Origin: Thermoanaerobaculaceae bacterium
GTDB taxonomy: Bacteria > Acidobacteriota > Thermoanaerobaculia > Thermoanaerobaculales > Thermoanaerobaculaceae
Direction: 5' to 3'
Assembly: GCA_022865555.1 (NCBI GenBank)
Contig: JALHTD010000535.1
Location: forward strand, 1-8,199
DNA length: 8,199 nt
Positions 1-6,535 of this stretch are shown here, piece after piece. The notes beneath the pieces were generated by a model. That model did not search any database. It saw only the letters and a program-made list of their open reading frames with translations, and was not told where the DNA came from. Position 1 is the first letter of the stretch; every line of letters begins with the position of its first letter. The translations under genes and the position numbers were made by a program.

Positions 1-1413
1 ATCCCGCCGGACAAGCTCGACCTGCAGAAGACGCTCTACGACAAGTACATCTCCAACCCGGTGGACTTCCCTTCGGGCCAGGCCGGCCTGCCGGGCGACC
101 ACCTCTTCGGCGTCGCGAGCTCGCCTCGCTTCGGCGACGTCTTCGACGGCACCGAGTACCGCACCGTGCTGTACATCACCGAGGGTCCGGGTGGCACCGG
201 TCTCCACGCGCTCGACGTCACGCACCCGTACGCAGACCGCACCGTCGGCGTCGTCATCTACGCGGCGGATCCCAACTACGGCTACGGCGGCGGCGCGACC
301 GGCCCGCCGGTCCGCCCGCTGTGGAGCAGGACGAGCGACGGCAAGGCGAACACCGCTGCGATGGCGAATCTTGCGGACACCTGGAGCATCCCAGCCCTGG
401 CCGGGACGTCCGCCGGCACCAACTGGGAGCTGGTGATGGGCAACGGCTACGTCAACTACGACGCCACCGACATCGCCACCGGGGACCCGTACCCGCGCTA
501 CCTCCGACTCGATCCGCTCGACGGCACCGTGCGGGGCAACGACCAGCTCACGCACCTCACGAGCGCCCAGCCGCTGGGCGGGCCGTGGGTGCGCGCCCAG
601 ACTTTTGCCCACTCCACGATCTGGAGCACCTCGGCGGTGGTCTTCCGCCCCGACAACGACGTGAACCAGGGGGTTCAGCTCGACCTCCAGGGCCGGGTCT
701 GGCTGCTGCCCCGCCAAAACATGGCGAGCACCAATTGGGATCCGCCCGTGGCCCTGGGCGACCCCAGCGGACTCATCTCCGGGAGCCCCCTGTACTACAG
801 CGCGGCCGTCGCGAGCTATCCCACGGACAGCCCGCGCTTCGACGTGTACTCGTTCTCGAGCGGCTCGTTCTACGAGATCAGCGACTACATCAACGGCGCG
901 AGCGTCGGCATCCCCAGCACGCCGCCCGCTGATCCCAACTTCATCCCGGCCCTCTACATCGCGGTCCGCTCGGTTGCCGGCGGGAACCCGGTGATCCGCA
1001 AGAAGGACATCCACACCATCACGTTCGGGCCCGGCGACTCGAAGCAGTTCGGCCACAAGACCCAGGCCACGGCGACCTCGACGATCTTCGTTCCGAAGCC
1101 GGGGGCCGGCGGGGACACCATCGCGCTGTACCTGCTCTACGACCCGGAGGCCAACGCCTGCGTCGGCAACGCCTACCTCGTCCGCCTCGCGTTCAACCCG
1201 GAGAACATCGCCACGGTGGACCCGGTGATCACGGTCGACGAGGCCGGCACGGGCGCCGCGTCGGGGTTCGCGCTGGCCGGCCAACTGCCGGTGGTCGCCA
1301 AGTCGTTCGTCGGCAGCGGCGGCAAGGCGTACTTCTACAGGGTCAAGAACCTGACGATTGCGGGCGCAGGCGGAACGGGCGGCCAGATCGCGTGGTGGAT
1401 GGAGCTGCAGTAG
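1..1413 (+). CDS. PilY1-like type IV pilus beta-propeller protein, C-terminal part (5' truncated)
   Basis: The reading frame is open from base 1, so the start lies outside the window; 470 residues are visible, ending in TAG at 1411-1413. The GTG at 61 is only an internal codon. Seen: a GGTGLHALDVTHP motif (near residues 65-77), then PLWSRTS, then WELVMGNGY, then LRLDPLDG. These match in order the PilY1/PilC C-terminal propeller pattern (GGRGYYALDVT, LLWE, W..VFGNGY, LYxLDxxTG). A D/N-rich loop at about residues 218-228 (D218, D220, N222, D228) followed by LQGRVWLL resembles the calcium loop and GDLQGNLW strand of PilY1, though it is degenerate. In known systems PilY1 sits at the pilus tip or outer surface and acts in pilus extension, adhesion and surface sensing. 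The N-terminal half, where PilY1 proteins may carry a von Willebrand A domain, is not visible. The second half is less conserved. It could be a PilY1 paralogue rather than the core pilus protein. Confidence 0.78.
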   Translation: MPPDKLDLQKTLYDKYISNPVDFPSGQAGLPGDHLFGVASSPRFGDVFDGTEYRTVLYITEGPGGTGLHALDVTHPYADRTVGVVIYAADPNYGYGGGATGPPVRPLWSRTSDGKANTAAMANLADTWSIPALAGTSAGTNWELVMGNGYVNYDATDIATGDPYPRYLRLDPLDGTVRGNDQLTHLTSAQPLGGPWVRAQTFAHSTIWSTSAVVFRPDNDVNQGVQLDLQGRVWLLPRQNMASTNWDPPVALGDPSGLISGSPLYYSAAVASYPTDSPRFDVYSFSSGSFYEISDYINGASVGIPSTPPADPNFIPALYIAVRSVAGGNPVIRKKDIHTITFGPGDSKQFGHKTQATATSTIFVPKPGAGGDTIALYLLYDPEANACVGNAYLVRLAFNPENIATVDPVITVDEAGTGAASGFALAGQLPVVAKSFVGSGGKAYFYRVKNLTIAGAGGTGGQIAWWMELQ

Positions 1414-1437
1414 AACAGTGCGGATGGATAAGGAACC

Positions 1438-1468
1438 GGGGCGGGCGCCATGCCCGCCCCTTTCTTTT
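1438..1468 (+). terminator. Rho-independent terminator after the PilY1-like gene
   Basis: A perfect 9-bp G/C stem (GGGGCGGGC at 1438-1446 with GCCCGCCCC at 1452-1460) encloses a 5-nt loop and is followed directly by TTTCTTTT at 1461-1468. It lies 25 nt after the TAG stop at 1413. Only the plus strand has the T tract, so it serves the PilY1-like gene. Confidence 0.9.
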
Positions 1469-1495
1469 CCGTGGCTACTCCCATTTTTTCCTGTG

Positions 1496-1535
1496 GCGCG
1501 GCCCTGCTCCGGCAGGGCCGCGCACAACTTTCTTT
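1496..1535 (+). terminator. Second, tandem hairpin terminator with UNCG-type tetraloop
   Basis: A perfect 12-bp stem (GCGCGGCCCTGC at 1496-1507, GCAGGGCCGCGC at 1512-1523) is closed by a TCCG loop, giving C(UCCG)G in RNA, a member of the very stable UNCG tetraloop class. The T-rich tail (ACTTTCTTT) begins about five bases after the stem, so it is weaker as an intrinsic terminator than the first hairpin. On the minus strand it stands about 70 nt beyond the hydrolase stop codon and could protect that mRNA 3' end, but no T tract follows it there. Confidence 0.65.
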
Positions 1536-1593
1536 CCAGGTTTCCGACAGGCGTGCGAGGGCGCCCGACCTACTTGGATGTTTCCCTGCGGCG

Positions 1594-2280
1594 CTACTCC
1601 TTGGGCTTGATCACGACCTGGATGCCGCTGCCCTCCAGAAGCTTGGCGAACTTCTTGGCGTCCGCCTCCGAGCCCACGATCGCGCCGTAGTGCATCGGGA
1701 CGGCCACCTTGGGCTTGATCTGCCTTGCGGCCTTCGCCGCCTCGTCGGCGGTCATGACGTACGTGCCCGACACCGGCAGCAGCGCCACGTCCGGGGCGAG
1801 CCCGGTCATCTCAGGGATGACGTCGGTGTCGCCCGCGTGGTAGTAGGTCACCCCGCCGACGATGAAGACGAATCCCACCTTGCCGTCGTTCTTGGGATGA
1901 AACGTCTTGTTGGTGTTGTAGGCGGGCACCGCCTTGACCGAGATGCCGGCAACGGTCTTGGTCTCCCCCACGGCGATCACGGTGACGGGGACGGAGAGCT
2001 TGCCCGCCACCTCCTTGGGCGCCACGACCACCGTGCCCGGCTTGTGGATCTTGGTCACGTCGGCCGGCGACAGGTGGTCGAAGTGGTCGTGGGTGATCAG
2101 GATGACGTCGGCCGCCGGGAGCCCGTCACCCAGCTGGTACGGGTCCACGTACACGACCGGCGGCCCGTCGATCCGAAACGCGTCATGGCCGAGCCAGTGC
2201 AGCTTCTCCGTCATGTTGCCTGCCTCCCCGCCGCCGGCGGCCACCGCCGCCAGCAGCATCACGGTTGCCAGTCCCTTCAT
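1594..2280 (-). CDS. MBL-fold metal-dependent hydrolase (UPF0173-like), possibly exported
   Basis: A 228-residue protein of the metallo-beta-lactamase superfamily. Numbered from the ATG at 2280, the signature THDHFDH (H64, D65, H66, D68, H69) supplies the dinuclear metal site. YHAGDTD (H147, D150) and VPMHYG (H196) supply the remaining ligands. The short, single-domain layout and the LHWLGHDAF opening (27-35) resemble UPF0173/YtkL-type hydrolases, whose substrates are largely unknown. The first 20 residues (MKGLATVMLLAAVAAGGGEA) look like a short signal peptide without a lipobox cysteine. Start choice: ATG 2280 has GGAGGT 4 nt upstream. A second start, ATG 2214 (MTEKLHWLG), has GGGGAGG 8 nt upstream and would give a cytosolic protein of 206 residues. 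A GTG at 2292 is in frame but would swallow the first ribosome site. It is the last gene of the minus-strand block. Family assignment is firm; substrate and compartment are not. Confidence 0.9.
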   Translation of the reverse strand: MKGLATVMLLAAVAAGGGEAGNMTEKLHWLGHDAFRIDGPPVVYVDPYQLGDGLPAADVILITHDHFDHLSPADVTKIHKPGTVVVAPKEVAGKLSVPVTVIAVGETKTVAGISVKAVPAYNTNKTFHPKNDGKVGFVFIVGGVTYYHAGDTDVIPEMTGLAPDVALLPVSGTYVMTADEAAKAARQIKPKVAVPMHYGAIVGSEADAKKFAKLLEGSGIQVVIKPKE

Positions 2281-2319
2281 GCCGACCTCCACGCCAGATC
2301 AGCAATCCCCGTGAATGGG

Positions 2320-2348
2320 AGTCTCGGTCCCCCGGGGCCGGTTTTCAA
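2320..2348 (-). promoter_or_regulatory. Possible promoter for the MBL hydrolase
   Basis: On the minus strand TTGAAA (2348-2343) and GAGACT (2325-2320) are separated by 17 bases, with the hydrolase ATG about 40 bases downstream. The -35 is 5/6 to consensus but the -10 only 3/6, so this is a weak candidate. The 133-bp gap before the hydrolase gives room for its own promoter. Confidence 0.25.
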
Positions 2349-2410
2349 GCCCCTCAACCCCCACGCACTAGGCCCGGGGCTTCAGCCCTCGAGCCTCAAG
2401 CCCCGAGCCT
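2345..2410. repeat. Short direct and inverted G/C-rich repeats between the cyclase-like and hydrolase genes
   Basis: The gap holds two exact copies of TCAAGCCCC (2345-2353 and 2396-2404), two copies of CGAGCCT (2390-2396 and 2404-2410), and an 8-bp inverted repeat CGGGGCTT/AAGCCCCG (2375-2382, 2398-2405) around a CTCGAG palindrome (2389-2394). The inverted repeat lies within 10-40 nt downstream of the 775-residue gene's stop, so it may form its mRNA 3' hairpin. There is no T tract after it, so I do not call it an intrinsic terminator. It could also be a degenerate dispersed intergenic repeat. Confidence 0.5.
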
Positions 2411-2413
2411 GTG

Positions 2414-4741
2414 TCACCTGGGCGAGCGGTGCGGGGTGGCGAGCAGGCACGTGAAGTAGCCGTCGCGCCTCCGCAGGTCCTCCAGCGGCACCGTCGCGCC
2501 CGAGGACTGGCGCCGCAGGCCCTGGTAGAGCTTGGCCAGGTCGGCGCGATGCTGGAACAGCCACGACTCGAAGGGCTCGCCGTCCTTCAGGCCGACCGGG
2601 GCGAGTTTCACCCGGAAGGCGTTTTGGAGTGCATCGACCTCGTCCTCGAACTTCCCGATGTACCAGCTGCGCGTGGCCTCGTCCTCGAGGACGCTGGCGA
2701 CGCACAGCTGGGCGTCCACCTCGGGGGCCGGGGACCCGGGTTCGGTGGCATCGAGCCCGCTGCTCGCGAGTTGTTGCAGACCCTGCAACAGCGGCGTGCC
2801 CTTCTCGACCGGGACGGCGCCCGGGGGTGGCTGCTCGAAGACCATGACCTCGGCGAGCGGCGTGGGCTCCAGCCCCTTCAGGCGTGCCGTGCCGAGGGCG
2901 CGCAAGCCCACCCACGGGGCCTCGTCGCCCTCGGGGGCGGTGGCGAACAGGAGCCAGCGCATGCCGTACTGCTCGGCCTGCACGACGGGGAGGTCGCCCC
3001 AGTCCACCTCCAGGTCGCGCAGGAAGCTCTCGGTCGCGACGCCCCCGAGGTTCACGAGCTCACCGTTCTCCGCGATGAACGCGGCGTACGGGCGGTCCTT
3101 GATGAACTCGGTGAAGCGGTTGGCGTGCCGCACGGGCTCCAGGAACTGCAGGACGCGGTTCAGGTCGTAGCCCGCCGCGAGCAGGAAGTCCGTGATGTCC
3201 TCGACCTCGTAAGTCGTCTTGCCGGTGGTGAGCCGGGCGAGCTCCACGAGCCCGTGGCCGAAGAACTCGAAGTGGGAGCGGTCACCGGCCGCCGAGAACA
3301 TCGGCAGCAGGTGGTACGTGCCGACGTTCATGGCGAGGCGCAGCCCGCGGTCGAACGGGAACCCCTGCTTTCGCATTCTCTCGTAGAGAAGGCGAAGCTC
3401 CGCCGCGGCGAGGAAGATGCCGCGGGCGCTGCGCGCCGAGTAGAAAGCGCCGTCGCCGAGGAACTTCTCGAACCTGAGCCTGTGGCGCTCCCTGATCTCG
3501 TCCACCCGTCCGAGGAAGCGCACCATCTGGCGCATCGCCTGCTCCTCGGTGCCGCGCCCCCGCCGGCGCAGCTCCTCGATGAGCTGGGTGAACTCCACCA
3601 GGTCGTACAGCAGCCCGTAGCGGCGGACCACCGAGGGGAGCACGCCGGGTGAGGTGAAGTCGAAGGGGCGGGTCGAGCTCGAGAGCTGCACGACCTGCCC
3701 CTGCACCTGCGTCACCGTCTTGAACCCGCGCTCGGAGACCGGGAAGATGCGGTCACGGAGGGCGGTGATGACCTCGAAGCGCTTGCAGCGGTGGGAGAGG
3801 TCGGCGAGCAACCGGCGCATGTCGGCGGAGAGGCTGGGGGTCTTGGGGTGGGGCCAGATCTCGAGGAGGTCGAGCACCGCCCGCGAGAAGAGCAGTCGTT
3901 CGGCCGGGAGGCCCGGCGCCTCGCTGTCCATCGACGCCAGCACCCGGTCGAAGTTGGGGTCCAACTGCCGCAGCTCCCTGACCTGCTCGGTTGTCGTCCT
4001 GAACACGTTCTGGAAGCGAGCCGCGTCCAGGTGGAGGTGCCCCTGGAGGAACGAGTTGAGCTCCTTGAGCTCGGCGCCGAAGCGGATCTCGGCGAACGGC
4101 AGCAGGTCATCGCGAAGCTGGTCCGCGAAGGCCCGGGACGCGGCGGACGGTTGAACCACTTCGGCGCGGCGCAAGCGGTCGAGGGCGTGGGTGCGGGCGC
4201 GGTGGGTCACGTCGGCAAGCCGCTGCGCGATGGCGTAGCGGATCTCGTCCACCGCCCGGGGCGTGAGCTCCGGCGTGTTGGTCGCCAGCGTCCGCACCAC
4301 CGGGCGCAGCCGCTCGGAAACCTCGCGGGTGAGGATGAGGAGGAAGATCTCGGGCAGCCGCTGCCCGTAGTCGTGGAGGTAGGCGTTGTCGAGGATCTCG
4401 GCGATATGCCCCACCAGGAGGCGCCGCTGCTCGACGAGAGGAGCCTTGCTCACCTGCTCGTGGAGGGCAAGCGCGCGCCGGTAGGAGGCCTCGGACTCGA
4501 GCAGGCGGGTGAGCTCGCGGCCGAAAGCCTCCCAGGTCGCCGAGACGCGCAGCGGGAAGCCGAGCAGGATCGGCGACTGCTCGGCCTCGGAGTAGAGCCA
4601 GTAGGGGTGGGGCACGGCCGGGGCGGCCTCTCCGAACAGCTCGCGCCAGCGCCCGGCCCGCTCGGCGGGAGTCAGAAAAGCCAGGCGCGCATCGCCCTGC
4701 TGCAAGGACTGCTCGACGGTCCCCGGGAGTTTCTGCTGCAT
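2414..4741 (-). CDS. Large protein of unknown function with a divergent class III nucleotidyl-cyclase-like domain
   Basis: 775 residues, complete, ATG to TGA. I do not recognise the whole protein as a named family. Residues 1-370 are rich in charged helices, with no signal peptide or membrane segment. Residues about 375-505 follow the class III adenylate/guanylate cyclase order: YDLVEFTQ (D380, F384, T385; compare FADIVGFT), EKFLGDG (K426, D430; compare the lysine and second metal aspartate of KxxGD), LAMNVG (469-474; compare the hxIGIHxG strand), and FEFFGHGLVELARL (491-504; compare DxxGxxVNxAxRL). Both metal aspartates are kept. The purine-contact aspartate is E492, the transition-state asparagine is E500, and the arginine is kept (R503). 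Residues 510-775 are soluble and unassigned. It may be an active cyclase of altered specificity or a non-catalytic nucleotide sensor. The start is the first possible one (an in-frame TAG lies three codons upstream). It begins 32 bp after comM, without a well-placed Shine-Dalgarno. The domain call is my motif reading. Confidence 0.85.
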   Translation of the reverse strand: MQQKLPGTVEQSLQQGDARLAFLTPAERAGRWRELFGEAAPAVPHPYWLYSEAEQSPILLGFPLRVSATWEAFGRELTRLLESEASYRRALALHEQVSKAPLVEQRRLLVGHIAEILDNAYLHDYGQRLPEIFLLILTREVSERLRPVVRTLATNTPELTPRAVDEIRYAIAQRLADVTHRARTHALDRLRRAEVVQPSAASRAFADQLRDDLLPFAEIRFGAELKELNSFLQGHLHLDAARFQNVFRTTTEQVRELRQLDPNFDRVLASMDSEAPGLPAERLLFSRAVLDLLEIWPHPKTPSLSADMRRLLADLSHRCKRFEVITALRDRIFPVSERGFKTVTQVQGQVVQLSSSTRPFDFTSPGVLPSVVRRYGLLYDLVEFTQLIEELRRRGRGTEEQAMRQMVRFLGRVDEIRERHRLRFEKFLGDGAFYSARSARGIFLAAAELRLLYERMRKQGFPFDRGLRLAMNVGTYHLLPMFSAAGDRSHFEFFGHGLVELARLTTGKTTYEVEDITDFLLAAGYDLNRVLQFLEPVRHANRFTEFIKDRPYAAFIAENGELVNLGGVATESFLRDLEVDWGDLPVVQAEQYGMRWLLFATAPEGDEAPWVGLRALGTARLKGLEPTPLAEVMVFEQPPPGAVPVEKGTPLLQGLQQLASSGLDATEPGSPAPEVDAQLCVASVLEDEATRSWYIGKFEDEVDALQNAFRVKLAPVGLKDGEPFESWLFQHRADLAKLYQGLRRQSSGATVPLEDLRRRDGYFTCLLATPHRSPR

Positions 4742-4749
4742 CCATAACT

Positions 4750-4755
4750 ATTCTA
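4750..4755 (-). promoter_or_regulatory. TAGAAT -10-like box, leaderless-type start of the 775-residue gene
   Basis: On the minus strand TAGAAT (4755-4750) ends 8 nt before the ATG at 4741, where transcription would begin at or within a base or two of the start codon. The only Shine-Dalgarno-like runs (GGAGGTG just after the comM stop, GGAAGGG) lie about 17-30 nt upstream of the ATG, too far to serve it. No convincing -35 is seen 16-18 nt upstream. Confidence 0.45.
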
Positions 4756-4773
4756 AGCCCTTCCAACACCTCC

Positions 4774-6300
4774 TCATCCCGCGACGAGCCGGTCGAGGCT
4801 GCGGTAGGCGATTCCCTCCGCGACGTGGCGAGCCGCCAGGTGGGCGGCACCCTCCAGGTCGGCGATCGTGCGCGCCACCCGCAGGATGCGGTGGATGGCC
4901 CGCGCCGACAGCGCCAGCTTGCTCATCGCCAGCTCCAGCAGACGCTCGCCCTCGGCGTCGGGGGCGCACCACCGGCGTACCTCGGAGGGGGAGAGCTCGG
5001 CGTTGGTGCGCCGGCCGGTTCCGGCGAGCCGCTGCGCCTGTCGGGCCCTGGCCGCGACCACGCGCTCCCGCACCGCCTCGGAGGCCTCACCGCTCCCGCC
5101 CCGCGCCAGGTCGCGGTACGGCACCGCCGGGACCTCGAGCTGGAGGTCGATGCGGTCGAGGAGCGGGCCCGACAGGCGGGCCCTGTAGCGCCTGACCTCC
5201 GGCGGCGTGCACCTGCACTCCCGCCGCGGGTCCCCGAGGTGCCCGCAGGGGCACGGGTTGGCGGCGGCCGCGAGCTGGAAGCGGGCGGGAAACGTGAGCG
5301 AGCCCGCGGCGCGGGCGATCATCACCCTGCCCGACTCCATCGGCTGGCGCAGCACCTCCAGGACGTCGCGGCGGAACTCGGTGATCTCGTCGAGGAAGAG
5401 CACACCGTTGTGGGCGAGGGAGACCTCGCCCGGCCGCGGCAGCGTTCCGCCGCCGGCCAGGCCGGCAGCCGAGATCGTGTGGTGGGGTGCGCGGAAGGGG
5501 CGCCGGGTTATCAGGCCCTGGGGGCGCGGCTCGCCGGGCGCCACCGAGTAGACCTTGGTGGTGGCCAGCGCCTCCGCCTCGTCGAGGGGCGGCAGGATCC
5601 CCGGCAGGCGCTGCGCGAGCATCGTCTTCCCCGCCCCCGGAGGCCCCAGGAAGAGCAGGTGGTGCGCGCCGGCGGCGGCGATCTCGAGAGCGCGCTTGGC
5701 GTGCTCCTGGCCGGCGACCTCGGACAGGTCGGCGGGAGCGACGTCAGGCGCCGGCTCGAGGTGACCGTCCCCGCCACGGATCTCCGGAAGCGGCCGTTCG
5801 CCCCGCAGGTGGCGCACCACCTCGTCGAGCGAGGCGGCCGGGAGGAGGCGGGCCCCGTGCACGACGGCCGCCTCCCTTCGGTTGTCCAGGGGCAGCACGA
5901 CCGCCGCCCCGGCCGCAACGGCGGCTTCTACGATCGGGAGCACCCCGCGAACCGGCTGCAGCGTGCCGTCCAGGGAAAGCTCGCCCAGCAGCCACGCCTC
6001 GGGAGTCCCGCCCGGCACCAGTCCTGCGGCTATCAGGACGCCGGTCGCGATGGCCAGGTCGAGGATTGCGCCTTCCTTGCGCTCCTCGGCGGGGGAGAGG
6101 TTTACGACGATGCTCTTGGTGTCGAGCTGACACCCGAGGTGGCGTATCGCGGCCAGGACCCGTTCGCGGGCCTCGCGCACCGCGGGGTCGGGCAGGCCCA
6201 CGACGGAGAGCATCGGCAGTCCGGGGCGCGCGTCCACCTCCACCTGAACGCGCAGCGCCTCCACGCCGCGCGGCACGGCCGAGTAGACCTTGGCAAACAT
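4774..6300 (-). CDS. comM: ComM / YifB family Mg-chelatase-like AAA+ ATPase
   Basis: 508 residues, full length for the family (about 500). Domains in order: an N-terminal ChlI-type (Lon-protease-like fold) domain, about 1-170, opening with the typical MFAKVYSAVPRGVEALRVQV; an AAA+ Mg-chelatase module with Walker A GPPGAGKT (219-226), RPFRAPHHTISAAGL (267-281), Walker B VLFLDE (300-305), the cysteine cluster NPCPCG...CRC (348-364) and RYRARLSGPLLDRIDL (371-386); and a C-terminal helical domain ending in HRILRVARTIADLEG and IAYRSLDR. In other bacteria ComM is a hexameric helicase that promotes branch migration during natural transformation, so it acts on DNA in the cytosol. The start ATG at 6300 has a nearly perfect ribosome site. 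It is the first gene of the minus-strand block. No motif is missing, so it should be functional. Whether this host is competent cannot be told from the window. Confidence 0.97.
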   Translation of the reverse strand: MFAKVYSAVPRGVEALRVQVEVDARPGLPMLSVVGLPDPAVREARERVLAAIRHLGCQLDTKSIVVNLSPAEERKEGAILDLAIATGVLIAAGLVPGGTPEAWLLGELSLDGTLQPVRGVLPIVEAAVAAGAAVVLPLDNRREAAVVHGARLLPAASLDEVVRHLRGERPLPEIRGGDGHLEPAPDVAPADLSEVAGQEHAKRALEIAAAGAHHLLFLGPPGAGKTMLAQRLPGILPPLDEAEALATTKVYSVAPGEPRPQGLITRRPFRAPHHTISAAGLAGGGTLPRPGEVSLAHNGVLFLDEITEFRRDVLEVLRQPMESGRVMIARAAGSLTFPARFQLAAAANPCPCGHLGDPRRECRCTPPEVRRYRARLSGPLLDRIDLQLEVPAVPYRDLARGGSGEASEAVRERVVAARARQAQRLAGTGRRTNAELSPSEVRRWCAPDAEGERLLELAMSKLALSARAIHRILRVARTIADLEGAAHLAARHVAEGIAYRSLDRLVAG

Positions 6301-6302
6301 GG

Positions 6303-6311
6303 ATCACCTCC
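6303..6311 (-). promoter_or_regulatory. Strong Shine-Dalgarno of comM
   Basis: GGAGGTGAT on the minus strand is a nine-base match to the usual 16S rRNA 3' end, with 6 nt between GGAGG and the ATG at 6300. It fixes the comM start and contrasts with the several genes here that have no such site. Confidence 0.85.
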
Positions 6312-6339
6312 GATCGGGAGGTGGTTGGACGGTACTCAC

Positions 6340-6368
6340 ATTCTGGGGCCCGGAGCCCCGCCCGTCAA
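6340..6368 (-). promoter_or_regulatory. Sigma-70-type promoter of comM
   Basis: On the minus strand TTGACG (6368-6363, 5/6 to consensus) and CAGAAT (6345-6340, 4/6) stand exactly 17 bp apart, about 40 bp before the comM ATG. The spacer carries an inverted repeat GGGGC/GCCCC (6345-6349, 6355-6359) with a 5-bp centre that could be an operator or chance in G/C-rich DNA. Confidence 0.5.
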
Positions 6369-6370
6369 GG

Positions 6371-6376
6371 TATGCT
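6371..6376 (+). promoter_or_regulatory. TATGCT -10-like box of the small membrane protein gene
   Basis: TATGCT lies 6 nt before the GTG at 6383, the spacing expected of a leaderless transcript. It abuts the -35 of the divergent comM promoter, so the two would compete for polymerase. No -35 is visible on this strand. Confidence 0.35.
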
Positions 6377-6382
6377 CTCCCC

Positions 6383-6535
6383 GTGAGCGAGCCCAAGGAA
6401 CAGGTGGAGGCTTTGCGGAAGCTCCTCGAGGCCGAGCTGAACCGGCGCCTGCAGCCTCAGTGGGGCTACTGGCCGCTCCTGGTCGGGGTGCTCGGTGTGC
6501 TGCTCGGGATCGCGCTCCTCGCCGAGATCTTCTGA
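6383..6535 (+). CDS. Small single-pass membrane protein (50 residues), unknown function
   Basis: Starting from GTG at 6383 this gives 50 residues. A charged amphipathic helix (about residues 2-24, with EQVEALRKLLEAELNRRL) is followed by WGYWPLL and one hydrophobic segment of about 19 residues (PLLVGVLGVLLGIALLAEIF region, 31-50) that reaches the C-terminus. This looks like an N-in tail-anchored protein. Upstream in-frame codons (TTG 6290, ATG 6299) run through the comM start and promoter and read as non-protein-like sequence, so the GTG is preferred; the AAGG at 6367 is too far away to be a good ribosome site. The gene diverges from comM and overlaps the 3' end of the CvpA-family gene by 70 bp on the opposite strand. 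I recognise no family. The helix-plus-membrane-segment pattern, not homology, is the support. Confidence 0.6.
   Translation: MSEPKEQVEALRKLLEAELNRRLQPQWGYWPLLVGVLGVLLGIALLAEIF

Noticed and set aside
1484..1489. T6 run between the two hairpins as part of a third terminator
   Set aside because: No stem precedes it closely enough; the flanking GTGGC copies are direct, not inverted, repeats.
1450..2454. 334-codon open frame on the plus strand
   Set aside because: It begins inside the first terminator hairpin and runs antisense through the hydrolase. Its H/R/D-rich composition is the mirror image of the hydrolase codons.
2411..3652. 413-codon open frame on the plus strand
   Set aside because: Antisense to the 775-residue gene, with H/E/V/L-rich, repetitive composition and no domain; a shadow frame. 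The same holds for 3791-4747 (+).
4107..4850. Minus-strand 247-codon frame across the comM end and the start of the 775-residue gene
   Set aside because: Out-of-frame reading of both genes; R/A/P-rich with no motif. The correct frames contain clear protein features.
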